Assembly: GCF_000820305.1 (NCBI RefSeq)
Contig: NZ_CDBH01000045.1
Coordinates: 310,001-374,000 of the forward strand
Origin: Aeromonas dhakensis
Lineage (GTDB): Bacteria > Pseudomonadota > Gammaproteobacteria > Enterobacterales > Aeromonadaceae
Reading direction: 5' to 3'
DNA length: 64,000 nucleotides
Shown here: piece after piece, positions 32,325 through 41,521 of the stretch
Numbering within the stretch: position 1 is the first letter of the stretch
Layout of the letters: each line of letters opens with the position of its first letter
Translations under genes and position numbers: made by a program
The notes under the pieces: model-generated
What the model was told of the DNA's origin: nothing
Seen by the model: only the letters and a program-made list of their open reading frames with translations
Databases searched by the model: none

Positions 32325-34130
32325 TCAACGGTCCACATCCGACATAACGAAATCGATACTGCCCAGATAGACGATGAGGTCCGACACCATCTGGCCACGG
32401 ATCACCGAGGGGATCTGTTGCAGGTGAGCAAAGCTCGGGGTGCGGATCCGGGTCCGGTAGCTCATGGTGGAGCCGTCGCTGGTCAGGTAATAACTGTTAA
32501 TCCCCTTGGTCGCCTCGATCATCTGGAAGGATTCGGCGGCCGGCATGACCGGGCCCCACGACACTTGCAGGAAGTGGGTGATCAGGGTCTCGATGTCCTG
32601 CAGGGTGCGCTCTTTGGGCGGCGGCGTGGTGAGCGGGTGATCCGCCTTGAACGGCCCCTCCGGCATGTTCTTCATGCACTGCTCTATGATGCGCATGCTC
32701 TGGCGCATCTCCTCGATGCGCACCAGGGCGCGATCGTAGGCATCGCCGTTGGAGCCGACCGGTACCTCGAATTCGAACTGATCGTAGCCGGAGTAGGGGC
32801 GCCACTTGCGCACGTCGAAGTTGAGCCCCGTGGCCCGCAGACCGCCGCCCGTGGTGCCCCAGGCCAGCGCCTGTTCGGTGGTGTAGGCGGCGACGCCTAT
32901 GGTGCGGCCACGCAGTATGCTGTTGCGCATGGCGGCCTTCTCATAGTCCATCAGCCGCTTGGGCAGCCAGCTCAGCAGGTTGTCCTGCACCAGTCGCTGC
33001 CAGCCGACGGGCAGATCGTGGGCCACGCCGCCGATGCGGAACCAGGCCGGATGCATGCGGGCGCCAGTGATGGCTTCGATGATGGTGTAAATCCGCTGCC
33101 GGTCGGTGAAGGTGAAGAAGACCGGGGTCATGGCGCCCACGTCCTGGATATAGGTACCGATAAACAGCAGGTGACTCTGGATGCGGAACAGCTCAGCCAG
33201 CATCACCCGGATCATGTCGACCCGCTGTGGCACCTTGATGCCGGCCAGCTTCTCGACCGCCAGCACGTAGGGCAGGTTGTTCATCACGCCCCCCAGGTAC
33301 TCGACCCGGTCGGTGTACGGGATGTAGCTGTGCCAGGACTGGCGCTCGCCCATCTTCTCGGCACCGCGGTGGTGATAGCCGATGTCGGGCACGCAGTCGC
33401 GGATCTCCTCGCCATCGAGCTGCAGTACCAGGCGGAAGGCGCCGTGGGCGGAGGGGTGGTTGGGGCCCAGGTTCAAGAACATGTAGTCCTCGTTCTCGTT
33501 GCCGCGACTCATGCCCCACTCTTCCGGCTTGAACATCAGGTTGCCCTGCTCCATGTCCTGCTTGGCGGCATCGAGCATGAAGGGATCAAATTCGGTGGCG
33601 CGCGCCGGATAATCCTTGCGCAGCGGGTGACCCTGCCAGCTCTTGGGCATCATGATGCGGGTCAGGTGCGGGTGACCGTCGAAGTTGATGCCCATCAGAT
33701 CCCACACTTCCCGTTCATACCAGTTGGCGTTGGGGAAGTGGCGGCTGACGGTGGGCAGCGTCAGATCCCCCTCCTTGAGCGGTACCTTCAACATCAGGTC
33801 GGCGTTGCGCTCGATGGAGATGAGGTGATAGAAGACGGTGAAGTCGCTGTCGGGCAGGTCGTGACGATGGCTGCGCATCCGCTCGTCGGTGGCGCTCAAG
33901 TCAAACAGCATCACGAACGGGGAGGGCAGCTTTTTAAGGAACCCCATCACGTCCAGCAGCAGCTCGCGGGAGAGCCAGACCACCGGCACACCGGTGCGGG
34001 TATTCTGGATGGTGAAGCGTTCGGCACCGAAATGGGCAAACAGCTCGCCGACCACCTGAGCGTCTTTGTGATCACTCGGTTGCCACTGGGCCATGGCGTA
34101 GTTGCTGGGAAATTCTCGAGTCAGTTTCAT
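32325..34130 (-). CDS. nuoC: NADH-quinone oxidoreductase fused subunit C/D
   Basis: Fusion of NuoC (about residues 1-190) and NuoD (about 210-601), as in E. coli and relatives. The NuoD part forms the quinone site with NuoB and shows [14 protein letters not shown] and the hydrogenase-like C-terminus ending in DFVMSDVDR. It follows nuoB by two bases. Confidence 0.98.
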   Translation of the reverse strand: MKLTREFPSNYAMAQWQPSDHKDAQVVGELFAHFGAERFTIQNTRTGVPVVWLSRELLLDVMGFLKKLPSPFVMLFDLSATDERMRSHRHDLPDSDFTVFYHLISIERNADLMLKVPLKEGDLTLPTVSRHFPNANWYEREVWDLMGINFDGHPHLTRIMMPKSWQGHPLRKDYPARATEFDPFMLDAAKQDMEQGNLMFKPEEWGMSRGNENEDYMFLNLGPNHPSAHGAFRLVLQLDGEEIRDCVPDIGYHHRGAEKMGERQSWHSYIPYTDRVEYLGGVMNNLPYVLAVEKLAGIKVPQRVDMIRVMLAELFRIQSHLLFIGTYIQDVGAMTPVFFTFTDRQRIYTIIEAITGARMHPAWFRIGGVAHDLPVGWQRLVQDNLLSWLPKRLMDYEKAAMRNSILRGRTIGVAAYTTEQALAWGTTGGGLRATGLNFDVRKWRPYSGYDQFEFEVPVGSNGDAYDRALVRIEEMRQSMRIIEQCMKNMPEGPFKADHPLTTPPPKERTLQDIETLITHFLQVSWGPVMPAAESFQMIEATKGINSYYLTSDGSTMSYRTRIRTPSFAHLQQIPSVIRGQMVSDLIVYLGSIDFVMSDVDR

Positions 34131-34132
34131 GG

Positions 34133-34807
34133 TCAGATCTCATCCGGCGTGCGCAGGTTGGTGACGTTGATCCGCTCGCCACGCTTGCGGTCCTTCTCGG
34201 CAGGCATTTGAGGGCGATAGATGCCCTGATCGCCCACCACCCAGGAGAGCGGACGGCGCTCCTTGCCGATGGAGTCCTGCAGCAGCATCAAGGCCTGCAG
34301 GAATGCCTCGGGACGGGGCGGACAACCCGGAATGTAGACGTCGACCGGCAGGAACTTGTCGACGCCCTGAACGACCGAGTAGATGTCATACATGCCGCCC
34401 GAGTTGGCGCAGGCCCCCATGGAGATGACCCACTTGGGTTCGAGCAGCTGTTCGTACAGGCGCTGGATGACCGGGGCCATCTTGATGAAGGGGGTCCCTG
34501 CGATCACCATGAAATCGGCCTGGCGCGGTGAGGCCCGGATGACTTCGGCGCCGAAGCGGGCCACGTCGTGAGGGGAGGTGAAGGCGGTACACATCTCCAC
34601 GTAACAGCAGGAGATGCCGAAGTTGTAGGGCCAGAGGGAGTTCTTGCGGCCCCAGTTGACCGTATCCTGCAGCACCTCTTCGAGGCGCCCGATCATGATG
34701 CCGCGTGAGGCCTCTTGAGCCAGGGGATCCTCGACGGTCTGGCGCTGTTCCTGGGGGTAGCGCTCAACCGGCGCATCCGGGTCAATCCGGGTCAGGGTGT
34801 ACTTCAT
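34133..34807 (-). CDS. nuoB: NADH-quinone oxidoreductase subunit B
   Basis: Holds the last cluster, N2, which reduces quinone. Cluster cysteines are visible in ISCCYVEMC, in MGACANSGG and in the GCPPRPEA segment. 224 residues, usual length. Confidence 0.98.
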   Translation of the reverse strand: MKYTLTRIDPDAPVERYPQEQRQTVEDPLAQEASRGIMIGRLEEVLQDTVNWGRKNSLWPYNFGISCCYVEMCTAFTSPHDVARFGAEVIRASPRQADFMVIAGTPFIKMAPVIQRLYEQLLEPKWVISMGACANSGGMYDIYSVVQGVDKFLPVDVYIPGCPPRPEAFLQALMLLQDSIGKERRPLSWVVGDQGIYRPQMPAEKDRKRGERINVTNLRTPDEI

Positions 34808-34836
34808 GGTGCAACCTCAAAGGGATAATCAGTAAT

Positions 34837-35241
34837 TCAGTCTGGCTTCTTGTCGGTCAGGACGCGTTTTTTCGGTGCCCAGTCGAGGGCGCCGATGCGC
34901 CACAGGTAGATGAGTCCTACCAGCAGCAAGGAGATGAAGATGGCGGCCTCGATGAAGCCGACCCAGCCGCTCTCCCGAACGGAGACGGACCAGGCAAAGA
35001 GATAGAGCGCCTCCACGTCGAAGATGACGAAGAACATGGCAACCAGATAGAACTTGGCGGAGAAGCGCAGACGGGCATTGCCCACGGAGTCCACGCCTGA
35101 TTCGAAGGGCTTGTTCTTGGCTCGGCCGTAGGCGCGGCCTCCCAGTATGGCAGCCAGGCCGATCATGATCAGGCAGATACAGATGGCCCCAACTACATAG
35201 ACAGCAAAAGCCCAATGCTGGACAGCAATATCAGCAAACAT
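34837..35241 (-). CDS. nuoA: NADH-quinone oxidoreductase subunit A
   Basis: First gene of the operon. A three-helix membrane subunit of 134 residues with the conserved segment [16 protein letters not shown] between helices 1 and 2 and [11 protein letters not shown] in helix 2. Confidence 0.97.
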   Translation of the reverse strand: MFADIAVQHWAFAVYVVGAICICLIMIGLAAILGGRAYGRAKNKPFESGVDSVGNARLRFSAKFYLVAMFFVIFDVEALYLFAWSVSVRESGWVGFIEAAIFISLLLVGLIYLWRIGALDWAPKKRVLTDKKPD

Positions 35242-35292
35242 AGGAGTTTTCCCTAACCAAATTAATCACGAGACTTAACAAGGATGTTACGT

Positions 35293-35298
35293 ATTATG
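35293..35298 (-). promoter_or_regulatory. possible -10 element of the nuo operon
   Basis: On the minus strand CATAAT lies 52 bases before the nuoA ATG. The -35 region (ATGTAA, 16 bases away) is poor, so an activator may be needed. Confidence 0.3.
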
Positions 35299-35393
35299 CC
35301 ACCTTGATACTGATTTACATGTCATTTCAGGGGATTAATTATTAATCAGCGGGAGGAAAATCGTATTTTGCAAGCGGGGTCAATGTTCCTATT

Positions 35394-35408
35394 TGAGAAT
35401 CATTTTCA
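35394..35408. promoter_or_regulatory. Fur-box-like inverted repeat upstream of nuoA
   Basis: TGAGAATCATTTTCA matches the 7-1-7 Fur consensus (TGATAATNATTATCA) at all but two of the 14 defined positions. It lies about 150 bases before nuoA and about 100 bases before the likely -10, too far for simple repression. Confidence 0.4.
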
Positions 35409-35463
35409 CTCGCTTTTGTGATGGGGGAAAAATCGCAGGGCAGTTCGAAAAATAAACTAATCG

Positions 35464-35493
35464 AGAAAAACGAGACCCCGCTTGGCGGGGTCT
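35464..35493 (-). terminator. terminator of the stator operon
   Basis: Nine-base stem AGACCCCGC/GCGGGGTCT with a TTG loop, followed on the minus strand by a TTTTT tract. Confidence 0.85.
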
Positions 35494-35499
35494 GCTGGA

Positions 35500-36378
35500 T
35501 CAGGGCTTGAGGACGGGGAGGGACTCTTCGGCGGCCTTGCCCTGGGAGAGGGTGATCTCGACCCGGCGATTGGCCTGCCGGTGTTCCGGGGTGTCGTTGG
35601 GATAGCGGGGCTGGGCATCAGCCACCCCTTGGGCGATGATCCGGGAGGCATCGAGCTTGGGATTGGTGAGCAGGGTGTGCACGATGGAGGCCGAACGCAG
35701 CACTGACAGCTCCCAGTTGCTGCGATAGAGTTCCACCGGCGCCTGGGTGTTGTCGGTGTGGCCTGTGACCACCACCTTGCCCGGGATATCCGCCAGAATG
35801 CCGGAGATCTTGTTGACCAGCGGAATGAACTGGGGCTGGAGGAAGGCGGAATCGGCCGGGAACAGCGCCTTTTCACCGATGCGGATCACCAGCTGGCTGC
35901 CGAGCTGTTCCACCTCCAGATCCTTGGATTCGATCTGCGCCTTGAGCTGCTGCTCCAGCTTCTTCTTGGTGACCTGCACCCACTCCTGTTCCTGGGTCTT
36001 GTGGGGCCAGGACTCCGTCGCGCTCGGCTTCTCAGAGGCGCCTATGGTCTCGTTGAAGGGATCCGAAGCCGCTGCGGGGGCATCCTTCTCCAGCACAGTC
36101 TCCTTCTCGGGGCTGCTCGGGGTGGTCTTGGATTCCGGCTCGAGAATGCCGGTCCCCCCTTGCATGACCGGTGAACCCGCAGGCGGGGAGATCAGGCCTA
36201 TTTTACCCAGCGACTCGATGAAGCCCTGGATCAGCACCCGGGTTTCAGACTGCTTGGCCATCGCAAAGGAGTAGAGCACCACGAACAGGGCGAACAGCAG
36301 GGTCATGAAGTCGGCATAGGAGACCAGCCAGCGTTCGTGGTTCTCCGGCGCCTCAGCCTTTTTCTTTTTTGCCACCAT
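35500..36378 (-). CDS. motB: flagellar motor stator protein, MotB/PomB family (MotD-like)
   Basis: Stator subunit that anchors to peptidoglycan and carries the ion-binding aspartate. In 292 residues I see a basic N-terminus, one membrane helix starting at W17 with the channel Asp D23 (SYADFMTLL), a Pro/Ser/Glu linker, and an OmpA-like peptidoglycan-binding domain (about 170-285, TGHTDNTQAP). The N-terminus NHERWLVSYADF resembles Pseudomonas MotD more than MotB of E. coli. It overlaps motA by 26 bases. A GTG at 36375 has better spacing to AGGAGG than the ATG at 36378. Confidence 0.9.
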   Translation of the reverse strand: MVAKKKKAEAPENHERWLVSYADFMTLLFALFVVLYSFAMAKQSETRVLIQGFIESLGKIGLISPPAGSPVMQGGTGILEPESKTTPSSPEKETVLEKDAPAAASDPFNETIGASEKPSATESWPHKTQEQEWVQVTKKKLEQQLKAQIESKDLEVEQLGSQLVIRIGEKALFPADSAFLQPQFIPLVNKISGILADIPGKVVVTGHTDNTQAPVELYRSNWELSVLRSASIVHTLLTNPKLDASRIIAQGVADAQPRYPNDTPEHRQANRRVEITLSQGKAAEESLPVLKP

Positions 36379-37111
36379 GGCCTCCTAAGTAGGGTTCGAG
36401 GGTGACTTGCAGACGTTGTTGGGATTCGCCGTCCACGATGCAGAGGATGCCGGTCAGGGTCATCTCCTTGTAGTGGCGGATCTGGTGGGCAAAGGCTTTG
36501 TAGCGGTTGCCAAAGGGCAGGAAGATGAGGTTGGCGGCCGATACCCCATAGATGGTGGCGATGAAGGCCACCGCAATGGCGCCCCCCAGCTTGTCCGGGG
36601 CATCCAGCAGGCCCATGGCGTGAATGAGGCCAAATACCGCCCCCACGATCCCCATGGTCGGGCAATAACCCCCCATGGCCTCATAAAACTTGACGGTCTG
36701 CTCGAGATCTTCCTGTTCGAACTCGATCTCGTTCTCCAGCACCTCGTGGATCTTGGTCTTCTCGTAGCCGTCGACCATCATCTGCACCCCCTTTTGCAGG
36801 AAGGGGTCCTTGATGTCGTCGATCATCCCTTCCAGGGCCAGCATGCCGCTGCGCCTGGCGTTGCCCGCCAGGTTCTCCAGCAGTTCGGCCTGCTCCTGCA
36901 TGTCGAGTTTGAGAGGGGTCAGCAACCACTTGAAACGCTTGAGGGTGCTGCCGACGACGGAGAAGGGGAACTGGGTCAGAGCGGCACCGACAGTACCACC
37001 GATCACGATGAGGAAGGCGGGCAGATCGAGCAGGGCGCTGGGGTGGCCGCCCTCGATCATGTTGCCGCCCAGAATGGCGATCAATGCCAGAACCAGGCCG
37101 ATTAAGCTCAT
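36353..37111 (-). CDS. motA: flagellar motor stator protein, MotA/PomA family (MotC-like)
   Basis: Four-helix stator subunit that couples ion flow to flagellar rotation with its MotB partner. The 252 residues contain the MotA/TolQ/ExbB core and the conserved PTMGIVGAVFGLI segment in helix 3. The start SLIGLVLALIAILGGN resembles Pseudomonas MotC. Aeromonas is reported to have two polar-flagellum stator pairs, and this one stands alone beside nuo rather than in a flagellar cluster. Whether it uses sodium or protons cannot be read here. Confidence 0.9.
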   Translation of the reverse strand: MSLIGLVLALIAILGGNMIEGGHPSALLDLPAFLIVIGGTVGAALTQFPFSVVGSTLKRFKWLLTPLKLDMQEQAELLENLAGNARRSGMLALEGMIDDIKDPFLQKGVQMMVDGYEKTKIHEVLENEIEFEQEDLEQTVKFYEAMGGYCPTMGIVGAVFGLIHAMGLLDAPDKLGGAIAVAFIATIYGVSAANLIFLPFGNRYKAFAHQIRHYKEMTLTGILCIVDGESQQRLQVTLEPYLGGHGGKKEKG

Positions 37112-37509
37112 TTATTACGCATCCCTGAAGATTGATAATGGCTAGTGTAGCTACTTAAGTATCAGTTTTTCAAAATGATATCCAATCGGTGAGCAATAAC
37201 GCGCGTCAGCGTCAGCTGCCGCCTGGGAGAGGTGTTTTCCGGATGGAAAGGGGTGTGCCACCAAGGTGGACGTTGCTGCCAGCAGAGGGAATTTGGCGGT
37301 GCTATGGTCTTGCGTTTGAGGCGCTTGGCTGCAGAGGCTGGCTGGCGGCGGAATGTCACTATCAGCCATCAGGTTGGCCGTTCAAATGGGCGATGAGATC
37401 GGTGCGCCATGGGGCGGGTCATAGCCAGCAGGACAGCCTGGAGGATAGATAGAGGCTGCCGGCCTGCTCGACGCTGGGTGAGAGGGCCGCTTTCGTCAGA
37501 GTCTGAAAG
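37112..37509. other. 398-base gap without a supported gene
   Basis: The stretch between the stator operon and the tRNA terminator has AT-rich sequence next to motA (probably its promoter) and GC-rich sequence to the right. ORFs of 87 codons (plus) and 72 codons (minus) exist, but neither has a ribosome-binding site, similarity or fitting codon use. Confidence 0.5.
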
Positions 37510-37534
37510 CAAAAAACCGACCATCAGGTCGGTT
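37510..37534 (-). terminator. terminator of tRNA-Ser
   Basis: ACCGACC/GGTCGGT stem with an ATCA loop; the A run on its left reads as TTTTTT on the minus strand. Confidence 0.8.
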
Positions 37535-37544
37535 CTTTAAAATT

Positions 37545-37632
37545 TGGCGGTGAGGGAGGGATTCGAACCCTCGATACGTTGCCGTATACACACTTTCCAG
37601 GCGTGCTCCTTCAGCCACTCGGACACCTCACC
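37545..37632 (-). tRNA. tRNA-Ser(GGA)
   Basis: An 88-base class II tRNA including an encoded CCA. Acceptor arms GGTGAGG/CCTCACC, anticodon loop CTGGAAA with anticodon GGA (reads UCC/UCU), a long variable arm (ATACG-GCAA-CGTAT), and T-arm GAGGG-TTCGAAT-CCCTC all pair. The discriminator is G, as in serine tRNAs. Confidence 0.97.
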
Positions 37633-37704
37633 AAATTTTGGTCTGTTGTTTAACGTGCTCAGCCAGCACGTCGTTCGTTGCGCCGTTGCGCTGGAACGGG
37701 GCGT

Positions 37705-37733
37705 AATTTAGGGGAAAGGGCTGCCGGGGTCAA
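37705..37733 (-). promoter_or_regulatory. promoter of tRNA-Ser
   Basis: On the minus strand TTGACC, a 17-base spacer, then TAAATT, followed by a GC-rich discriminator typical of stable-RNA promoters. The leader before the tRNA includes a 7-base stem ACGTGCT/AGCACGT. Confidence 0.65.
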
Positions 37734-37809
37734 CCACTTTTCCCCTTATTTTTCATAATCTTTATCGAATGCTTATCCCTTGAACAGAATGCCGGTTTTT
37801 TAATCCTGT

Positions 37810-38427
37810 TCAGGGCTTGTCGAGGATGATCAGGCTGTCCGGCAGCTCGTTCTGGTCCCGGGTGGCGGGGAAGGCGTCGGTCAGAATGGCGCTGGTCCGC
37901 TCGATGCACTCGAGGAAACCCTGTTCCACCTCCTTGTTGCGCACCCGGCGGGTGAAGTCATCGATGATCTCCTGCCACTGGGCGTTATCGATGTGCTGGG
38001 CGATGCCGTCATCCACCAGGATCTCCACGTAGTGCTCGGCCACCGAGACGAAGATCAGCACCCCCAGCCGATCCCGGGTGCGGTGCAGCCCCTGCTCGAC
38101 AAACTGCAGGCGTGCCATCAGGGCGGCCCTGTGCTGGCGCACCTGTTTCGGGATCAGGTACATCTTGATGGGGGTCCAGTGGAACAGGATGCTCAGCACC
38201 AGCCAGACCGACCACTGCACCAGCAGGATCTCGTACCAGCCGAGCCAGAAGCCGAGTTCGAACACCAGCAGCGGTGTCAGCATGGCCAGCAGGGCCGCCC
38301 ACAGGGTGGGGATGTAGCGATAGCCGTCGCTGGCGGGGGCCAGCACGGTCACCAGCTCGGCATCGGTTGCCTGCTCCGCCTGTTTGACCCTGGCCTGCAA
38401 TGTGTGAAAGAACTGTTTCGAAATCAT
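37810..38427 (-). CDS. TPM-domain membrane protein
   Basis: A 205-residue protein of the TPM family, with no exported signal sequence. Two membrane segments (about residues 40-85) follow a short N-terminal helix, and the TPM-like part (LIFVSVAEHYVEILVDDGI) is at about 115-200. The TPM fold occurs in YgcG-type proteins; function is not established. ATG 38427 is chosen over the upstream TTG, which lies inside the neighbour. It is the last gene of the LemA/YgcG/TPM set. Confidence 0.82.
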   Translation of the reverse strand: MISKQFFHTLQARVKQAEQATDAELVTVLAPASDGYRYIPTLWAALLAMLTPLLVFELGFWLGWYEILLVQWSVWLVLSILFHWTPIKMYLIPKQVRQHRAALMARLQFVEQGLHRTRDRLGVLIFVSVAEHYVEILVDDGIAQHIDNAQWQEIIDDFTRRVRNKEVEQGFLECIERTSAILTDAFPATRDQNELPDSLIILDKP

Positions 38428-38447
38428 GTGTCGTCTCTTAATCCCTG

Positions 38448-39185
38448 TTACCAACCACCGGAGGCGCCGCCGCCGCCAAAACTGCCGCCCCCTCCGCTGA
38501 AACCACCGCCACCACCAAAGCCGCCGCCGGAGCGACCGGCACCGAAGCCACCGGCGAGGTAAGCGGCGCGGCGCCGGCCACCTCGACCACCACCACCACC
38601 GCCGCCGCCACGCAGGTTGTGCAGCACGATCATCACAATCACCATCAGGATGAACAGCCAGGGGCCGCCCAGCTTCTCCTTGCTGGCGTTGTCTACCGGT
38701 TTGTACTCGCCCGCCAGCGCCTGCATGATCGCCTGGCTGCCGGCCACCACCCCGGCCACCATGTCGCCGCGCTTGAACGCGGGCAGGATCCGGGTCTGGA
38801 TGATGTTGGCGGCGATGGCATCGGGCAGGGCCCCTTCCAGTCCGTAGCCTACCTCGATGCGCACCTTGCGCTCATCCTGGGCGATCAAGAGCAGTACGCC
38901 GTTGTCCTTGCCTTTCTGACCGATCCCCCAGTGGCGGCCGAGCTGATAGCCGTACTCTTCGATGGTGTCACCCGCCAGCGTGTCGATGGAGACCACCACC
39001 AGCTGGATGCCACTGCGCTTCTCGAACGCCGCCAGCTGCTGGGTGAGCTGGTGGGCCTGCTTGCGGGACATCAGGTTGGCCTCGTCCACCACCCGTCCGC
39101 TCAGGGCGGGGAAGGTGGGGGCGGCGGACACCACCGCCGTCCACAACAGCAGGCAGGGCAGCAGGGCACGGATCACGAGGTTCAT
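38448..39185 (-). CDS. YgcG family TPM-domain protein with Gly-rich tail
   Basis: A 245-residue envelope protein. It shows a signal peptide (to about residue 21, ending VSA-AP), a TPM domain (about 25-150, with YGLEGALPD), one membrane segment near 177-193, and a long Gly-rich tail with GGGGG and SGGGG repeats. Such proteins are usually encoded next to lemA, as here, and their function is unknown. The start overlaps the lemA stop by four bases. Confidence 0.9.
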   Translation of the reverse strand: MNLVIRALLPCLLLWTAVVSAAPTFPALSGRVVDEANLMSRKQAHQLTQQLAAFEKRSGIQLVVVSIDTLAGDTIEEYGYQLGRHWGIGQKGKDNGVLLLIAQDERKVRIEVGYGLEGALPDAIAANIIQTRILPAFKRGDMVAGVVAGSQAIMQALAGEYKPVDNASKEKLGGPWLFILMVIVMIVLHNLRGGGGGGGGRGGRRRAAYLAGGFGAGRSGGGFGGGGGFSGGGGSFGGGGASGGW

Positions 39186-39772
39186 TGGAAGCTGACCTTG
39201 GGCGCCTCATCGGCACCGGGCTTGGCGCTGAACGTGGGTTTGGCTTCCAGATCCGAGTAGAGCAGCTTGGACCAGATGACGCCCGGGAAGGTGCGGATCT
39301 CGGTATTGAACTGGCGCACCGCCTCTATGTAGTCACGCCGCGCCACCGAGATGCGGTTCTCGGTGCCTTCCAGCTGGGCCTGCAGGGTGAGGAACTGCTG
39401 ATCGGCCTTGAGCTCGGGATAGCGCTCGACCACCACCATCAAGCGGGAGAGGGCGCCGGAGAGCTGGTTCTGGGCCGCTTCAAACTCCTTGAGCTGGGCT
39501 GGATCGCTCACCTGCAGGCTGCCGACCCGGGCTCTGGCATCGGTCACCGCCTTGAGGGTCTCCTGCTCGTGGCTGGCGTAGCCCTTGACGGTGGCCACCA
39601 GATTGGGGACCAGATCGGCACGGCGCTGATACTGGTTCTCGACCTGGCCCCAGCTCGCCTTGACCTGCTCATCCAGGGTGGGAATGTTGTTCATGCCGCA
39701 ACCGGTCAGGCCCAGCAGCAGCGTCAGGGTCAACAGGGCGTGGGTTGCCCGTTGCCAGAGTGAAGTGCCCAT
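39182..39772 (-). CDS. lemA: LemA family lipoprotein
   Basis: LemA-fold protein, a helical bundle exposed outside the inner membrane. ATG 39772 gives 196 residues and follows GGAG at nine bases; ATG 39786 lacks a ribosome-binding site. The lipoprotein signal ends in LTGC at about residue 25. The family motif QRRADLVPNLV and the later ARRDYIEAVRQFN are present. Role unknown; it is generally paired with YgcG-type TPM proteins. Confidence 0.92.
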   Translation of the reverse strand: MGTSLWQRATHALLTLTLLLGLTGCGMNNIPTLDEQVKASWGQVENQYQRRADLVPNLVATVKGYASHEQETLKAVTDARARVGSLQVSDPAQLKEFEAAQNQLSGALSRLMVVVERYPELKADQQFLTLQAQLEGTENRISVARRDYIEAVRQFNTEIRTFPGVIWSKLLYSDLEAKPTFSAKPGADEAPKVSFQ

Positions 39773-39829
39773 CTTGTTGTTCTCCATTGATATTTTTTGC
39801 AGATAACGGCTCACCATAGCAGCTTGTGG

Positions 39830-40594
39830 TCAACCGCCACAACGGGCGGGCAGCCTGGGTTTGTGATAAGCCATCGAAACCTTGGGCAACTGCGGCTTGT
39901 CCTTGAGCCAGGAGGCCAGCTCGGCGCCGCAGCCGTTGCCGGGCGGGATCGGGGCCTGGGGTTGGCAATCCGGGCTGTCGGCCGGGCAGCGCAGGCGCAC
40001 ATGAAAGTGGCTGAAGTGGCCGACCCAGGGGCGCAGCTTGCCGACCCAGGGCTCGTCGGCCGCCCGTTTGCATACCTCGGCCTTGAGCACAGGGTTGATG
40101 AAGATGCGGGCCACCTCGGGCTTGCTGGCCGCCAGGCGCAGCAGATTGAGCTGCTGGGGGCCGAAGCGTCCGGGCAGCACCCGGTAGCTGGGTTCGTCGA
40201 TCAGCGCCCACTCCTTGGGGGCATCCTGCTCCCAGCGGGAGATGGGCTGGTTGGCCATGCGAAACCAGATGTCGGCATCGAGGCCGGTCTGATGGCTGCG
40301 ATGGCCGGAGGTGAACGGGCCGCCGCGGGCCATGGCGAGATCGGCGATGTAGAGATCCGGCATGCCGGCCATGCGGGTCTGGTTGGCCAGGGTGGTGAGG
40401 TAGGCGATGAGTTCGGGGTGGCCGTAGTAGCGCAGTCGTTTGGTGCGGATCACCTGATAGCCGGGGCCGCTCAGCGGCAGTGCCACCCCGTTCTTGAGGC
40501 AGCCGGCGGAGTAGCCGCCAATGGCCTCGGCCTGGCGGGGGTGAGGTTCGGCAAGAAAGGCTCTGGCCATGAAAAGCAGGGTGGTGGCAAGCAT
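39830..40594 (-). CDS. mepA: penicillin-insensitive murein endopeptidase MepA
   Basis: Periplasmic LAS-type zinc metallopeptidase that cuts D-Ala-meso-DAP cross-links. Metal ligands are visible as His and Asp in SGHRSHQTGLDADIW and His in HFSHFHVRLRC. I chose ATG 40594 (254 residues) because GGGAG sits just upstream; an ATG at 40639 adds 15 residues but lacks a ribosome-binding site. The signal peptide has no clear positive N-region in either case. Same strand as lemA, 57 bases apart. Confidence 0.92.
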   Translation of the reverse strand: MLATTLLFMARAFLAEPHPRQAEAIGGYSAGCLKNGVALPLSGPGYQVIRTKRLRYYGHPELIAYLTTLANQTRMAGMPDLYIADLAMARGGPFTSGHRSHQTGLDADIWFRMANQPISRWEQDAPKEWALIDEPSYRVLPGRFGPQQLNLLRLAASKPEVARIFINPVLKAEVCKRAADEPWVGKLRPWVGHFSHFHVRLRCPADSPDCQPQAPIPPGNGCGAELASWLKDKPQLPKVSMAYHKPRLPARCGG

Positions 40595-40759
40595 GAGACT
40601 CCCGACAAGCGTGCAGATGGACTCAGATGGGGGAATCATATCAAGAGTGCGGCGAAGCCGTCATCCAGCCGACGGCACGGGTTGCATCCTGCGGGGCGGC
40701 TCGCGCACAATGCGCGACAAAAATGGCGCGTCCAAGCGTCTATGGACAAGGAGAGATGA

Positions 40760-41302
40760 ATGAAGGTCAGTGAGCTGGTGAACAAAACGGGGCTGGTCTG
40801 GCTGATGCCCCCCGCCCGCCGTTTCTATCCGGTGATGGCGGTTTTGCTGCTGGCGAGCCTGCTCACCGTGCTGGCCGCCATCGCTCTGGGTTACCCACAG
40901 ATGGGGCTGCTGCCCTGGGTCGGTCTGGTGTTCGGCGGTATCGTGCTGCTGATGATGGTGCTGCCCCGCAGCTGGCAGCGCTGGCGGCTGGCGGAGCTGG
41001 CCTGGGACGAGACCCACCTCTATCTGCTCAATGGCAGCAACGATCAGGCGCTGGCGCTGCCCAGGGCGGCATTGGTCGGGGTCGAGCGGGATCGCAAGGT
41101 GGGCCACGATGGTCAGTGGCTGGCCTTTAGCCTGGATCTGGCGCTTGATGAAGAACAGCTGGCGGCCGCCACCGCGCTGATGGGGCTCGGCCGCGAGGGA
41201 ACCCACGCCGTGGCGCCCGGCATCTACCGTTTCGGCTTTAAGCGGGCCTGGCATGGCCGGCGTACGCTGCAGGGGCTGCTGGACGCCCTGCTCCCCATAT
41301 GA
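40760..41302 (+). CDS. two-helix membrane protein of unknown function
   Basis: Not recognised. The 180-residue product has two membrane helices (about 23-45 and 50-72), then a soluble beta-rich domain (about 80-180) rich in hydrophobic and basic residues. The ATG follows AAGGAGAGATGA. It is divergent from mepA and not tightly linked to other genes. Confidence 0.75.
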   Translation: MKVSELVNKTGLVWLMPPARRFYPVMAVLLLASLLTVLAAIALGYPQMGLLPWVGLVFGGIVLLMMVLPRSWQRWRLAELAWDETHLYLLNGSNDQALALPRAALVGVERDRKVGHDGQWLAFSLDLALDEEQLAAATALMGLGREGTHAVAPGIYRFGFKRAWHGRRTLQGLLDALLPI

Positions 41303-41521
41303 GCTGACTATTTTCTCGACAATCTTTGCCAAAGCTCAGATACTGCCATTGACTCGAATTGATCTTGTCCGCTCTGTTCGCCCAACAGATCAATGAGTTG
41401 AGTAAACGGAGCGGGGAAGTGCCCGGACACGACGTCCCGGCAGGTCCGGCATGGGGGGTGTGCCCTTACCTTTGTGTTGGTGATTGGATAGAGAAGGCAC
41501 CTTGAATCGAGAGTGGATGGC
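41303..41521 (+). promoter_or_regulatory. possible structured leader of the RRM gene
   Basis: The 219-base gap contains nested inverted repeats: CCGCTC with GAGCGG, CTGTT with AACAG inside it, and TGCCCGGAC with GTCCGGCA (one bulge). Such a leader would suit cis-regulation of an RNA-binding protein. Confidence 0.35.

Noticed and set aside
35300..35330. FNR box upstream of nuoA (TTGAT-ACTG-ATTTA)
   Set aside because: Only one half matches; the second half lacks the required ATCAA.
37112..37160. Sigma-28 type promoter before the stator genes (GCCATTAT after TAAG)
   Set aside because: Spacing between the two parts is four bases too short and the -35 part does not match.
37189..37452. 87-codon plus-strand ORF in the motA-tRNA gap
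   Set aside because: Non-AUG start, no ribosome-binding site, no similarity, and no codon pattern like the neighbours.
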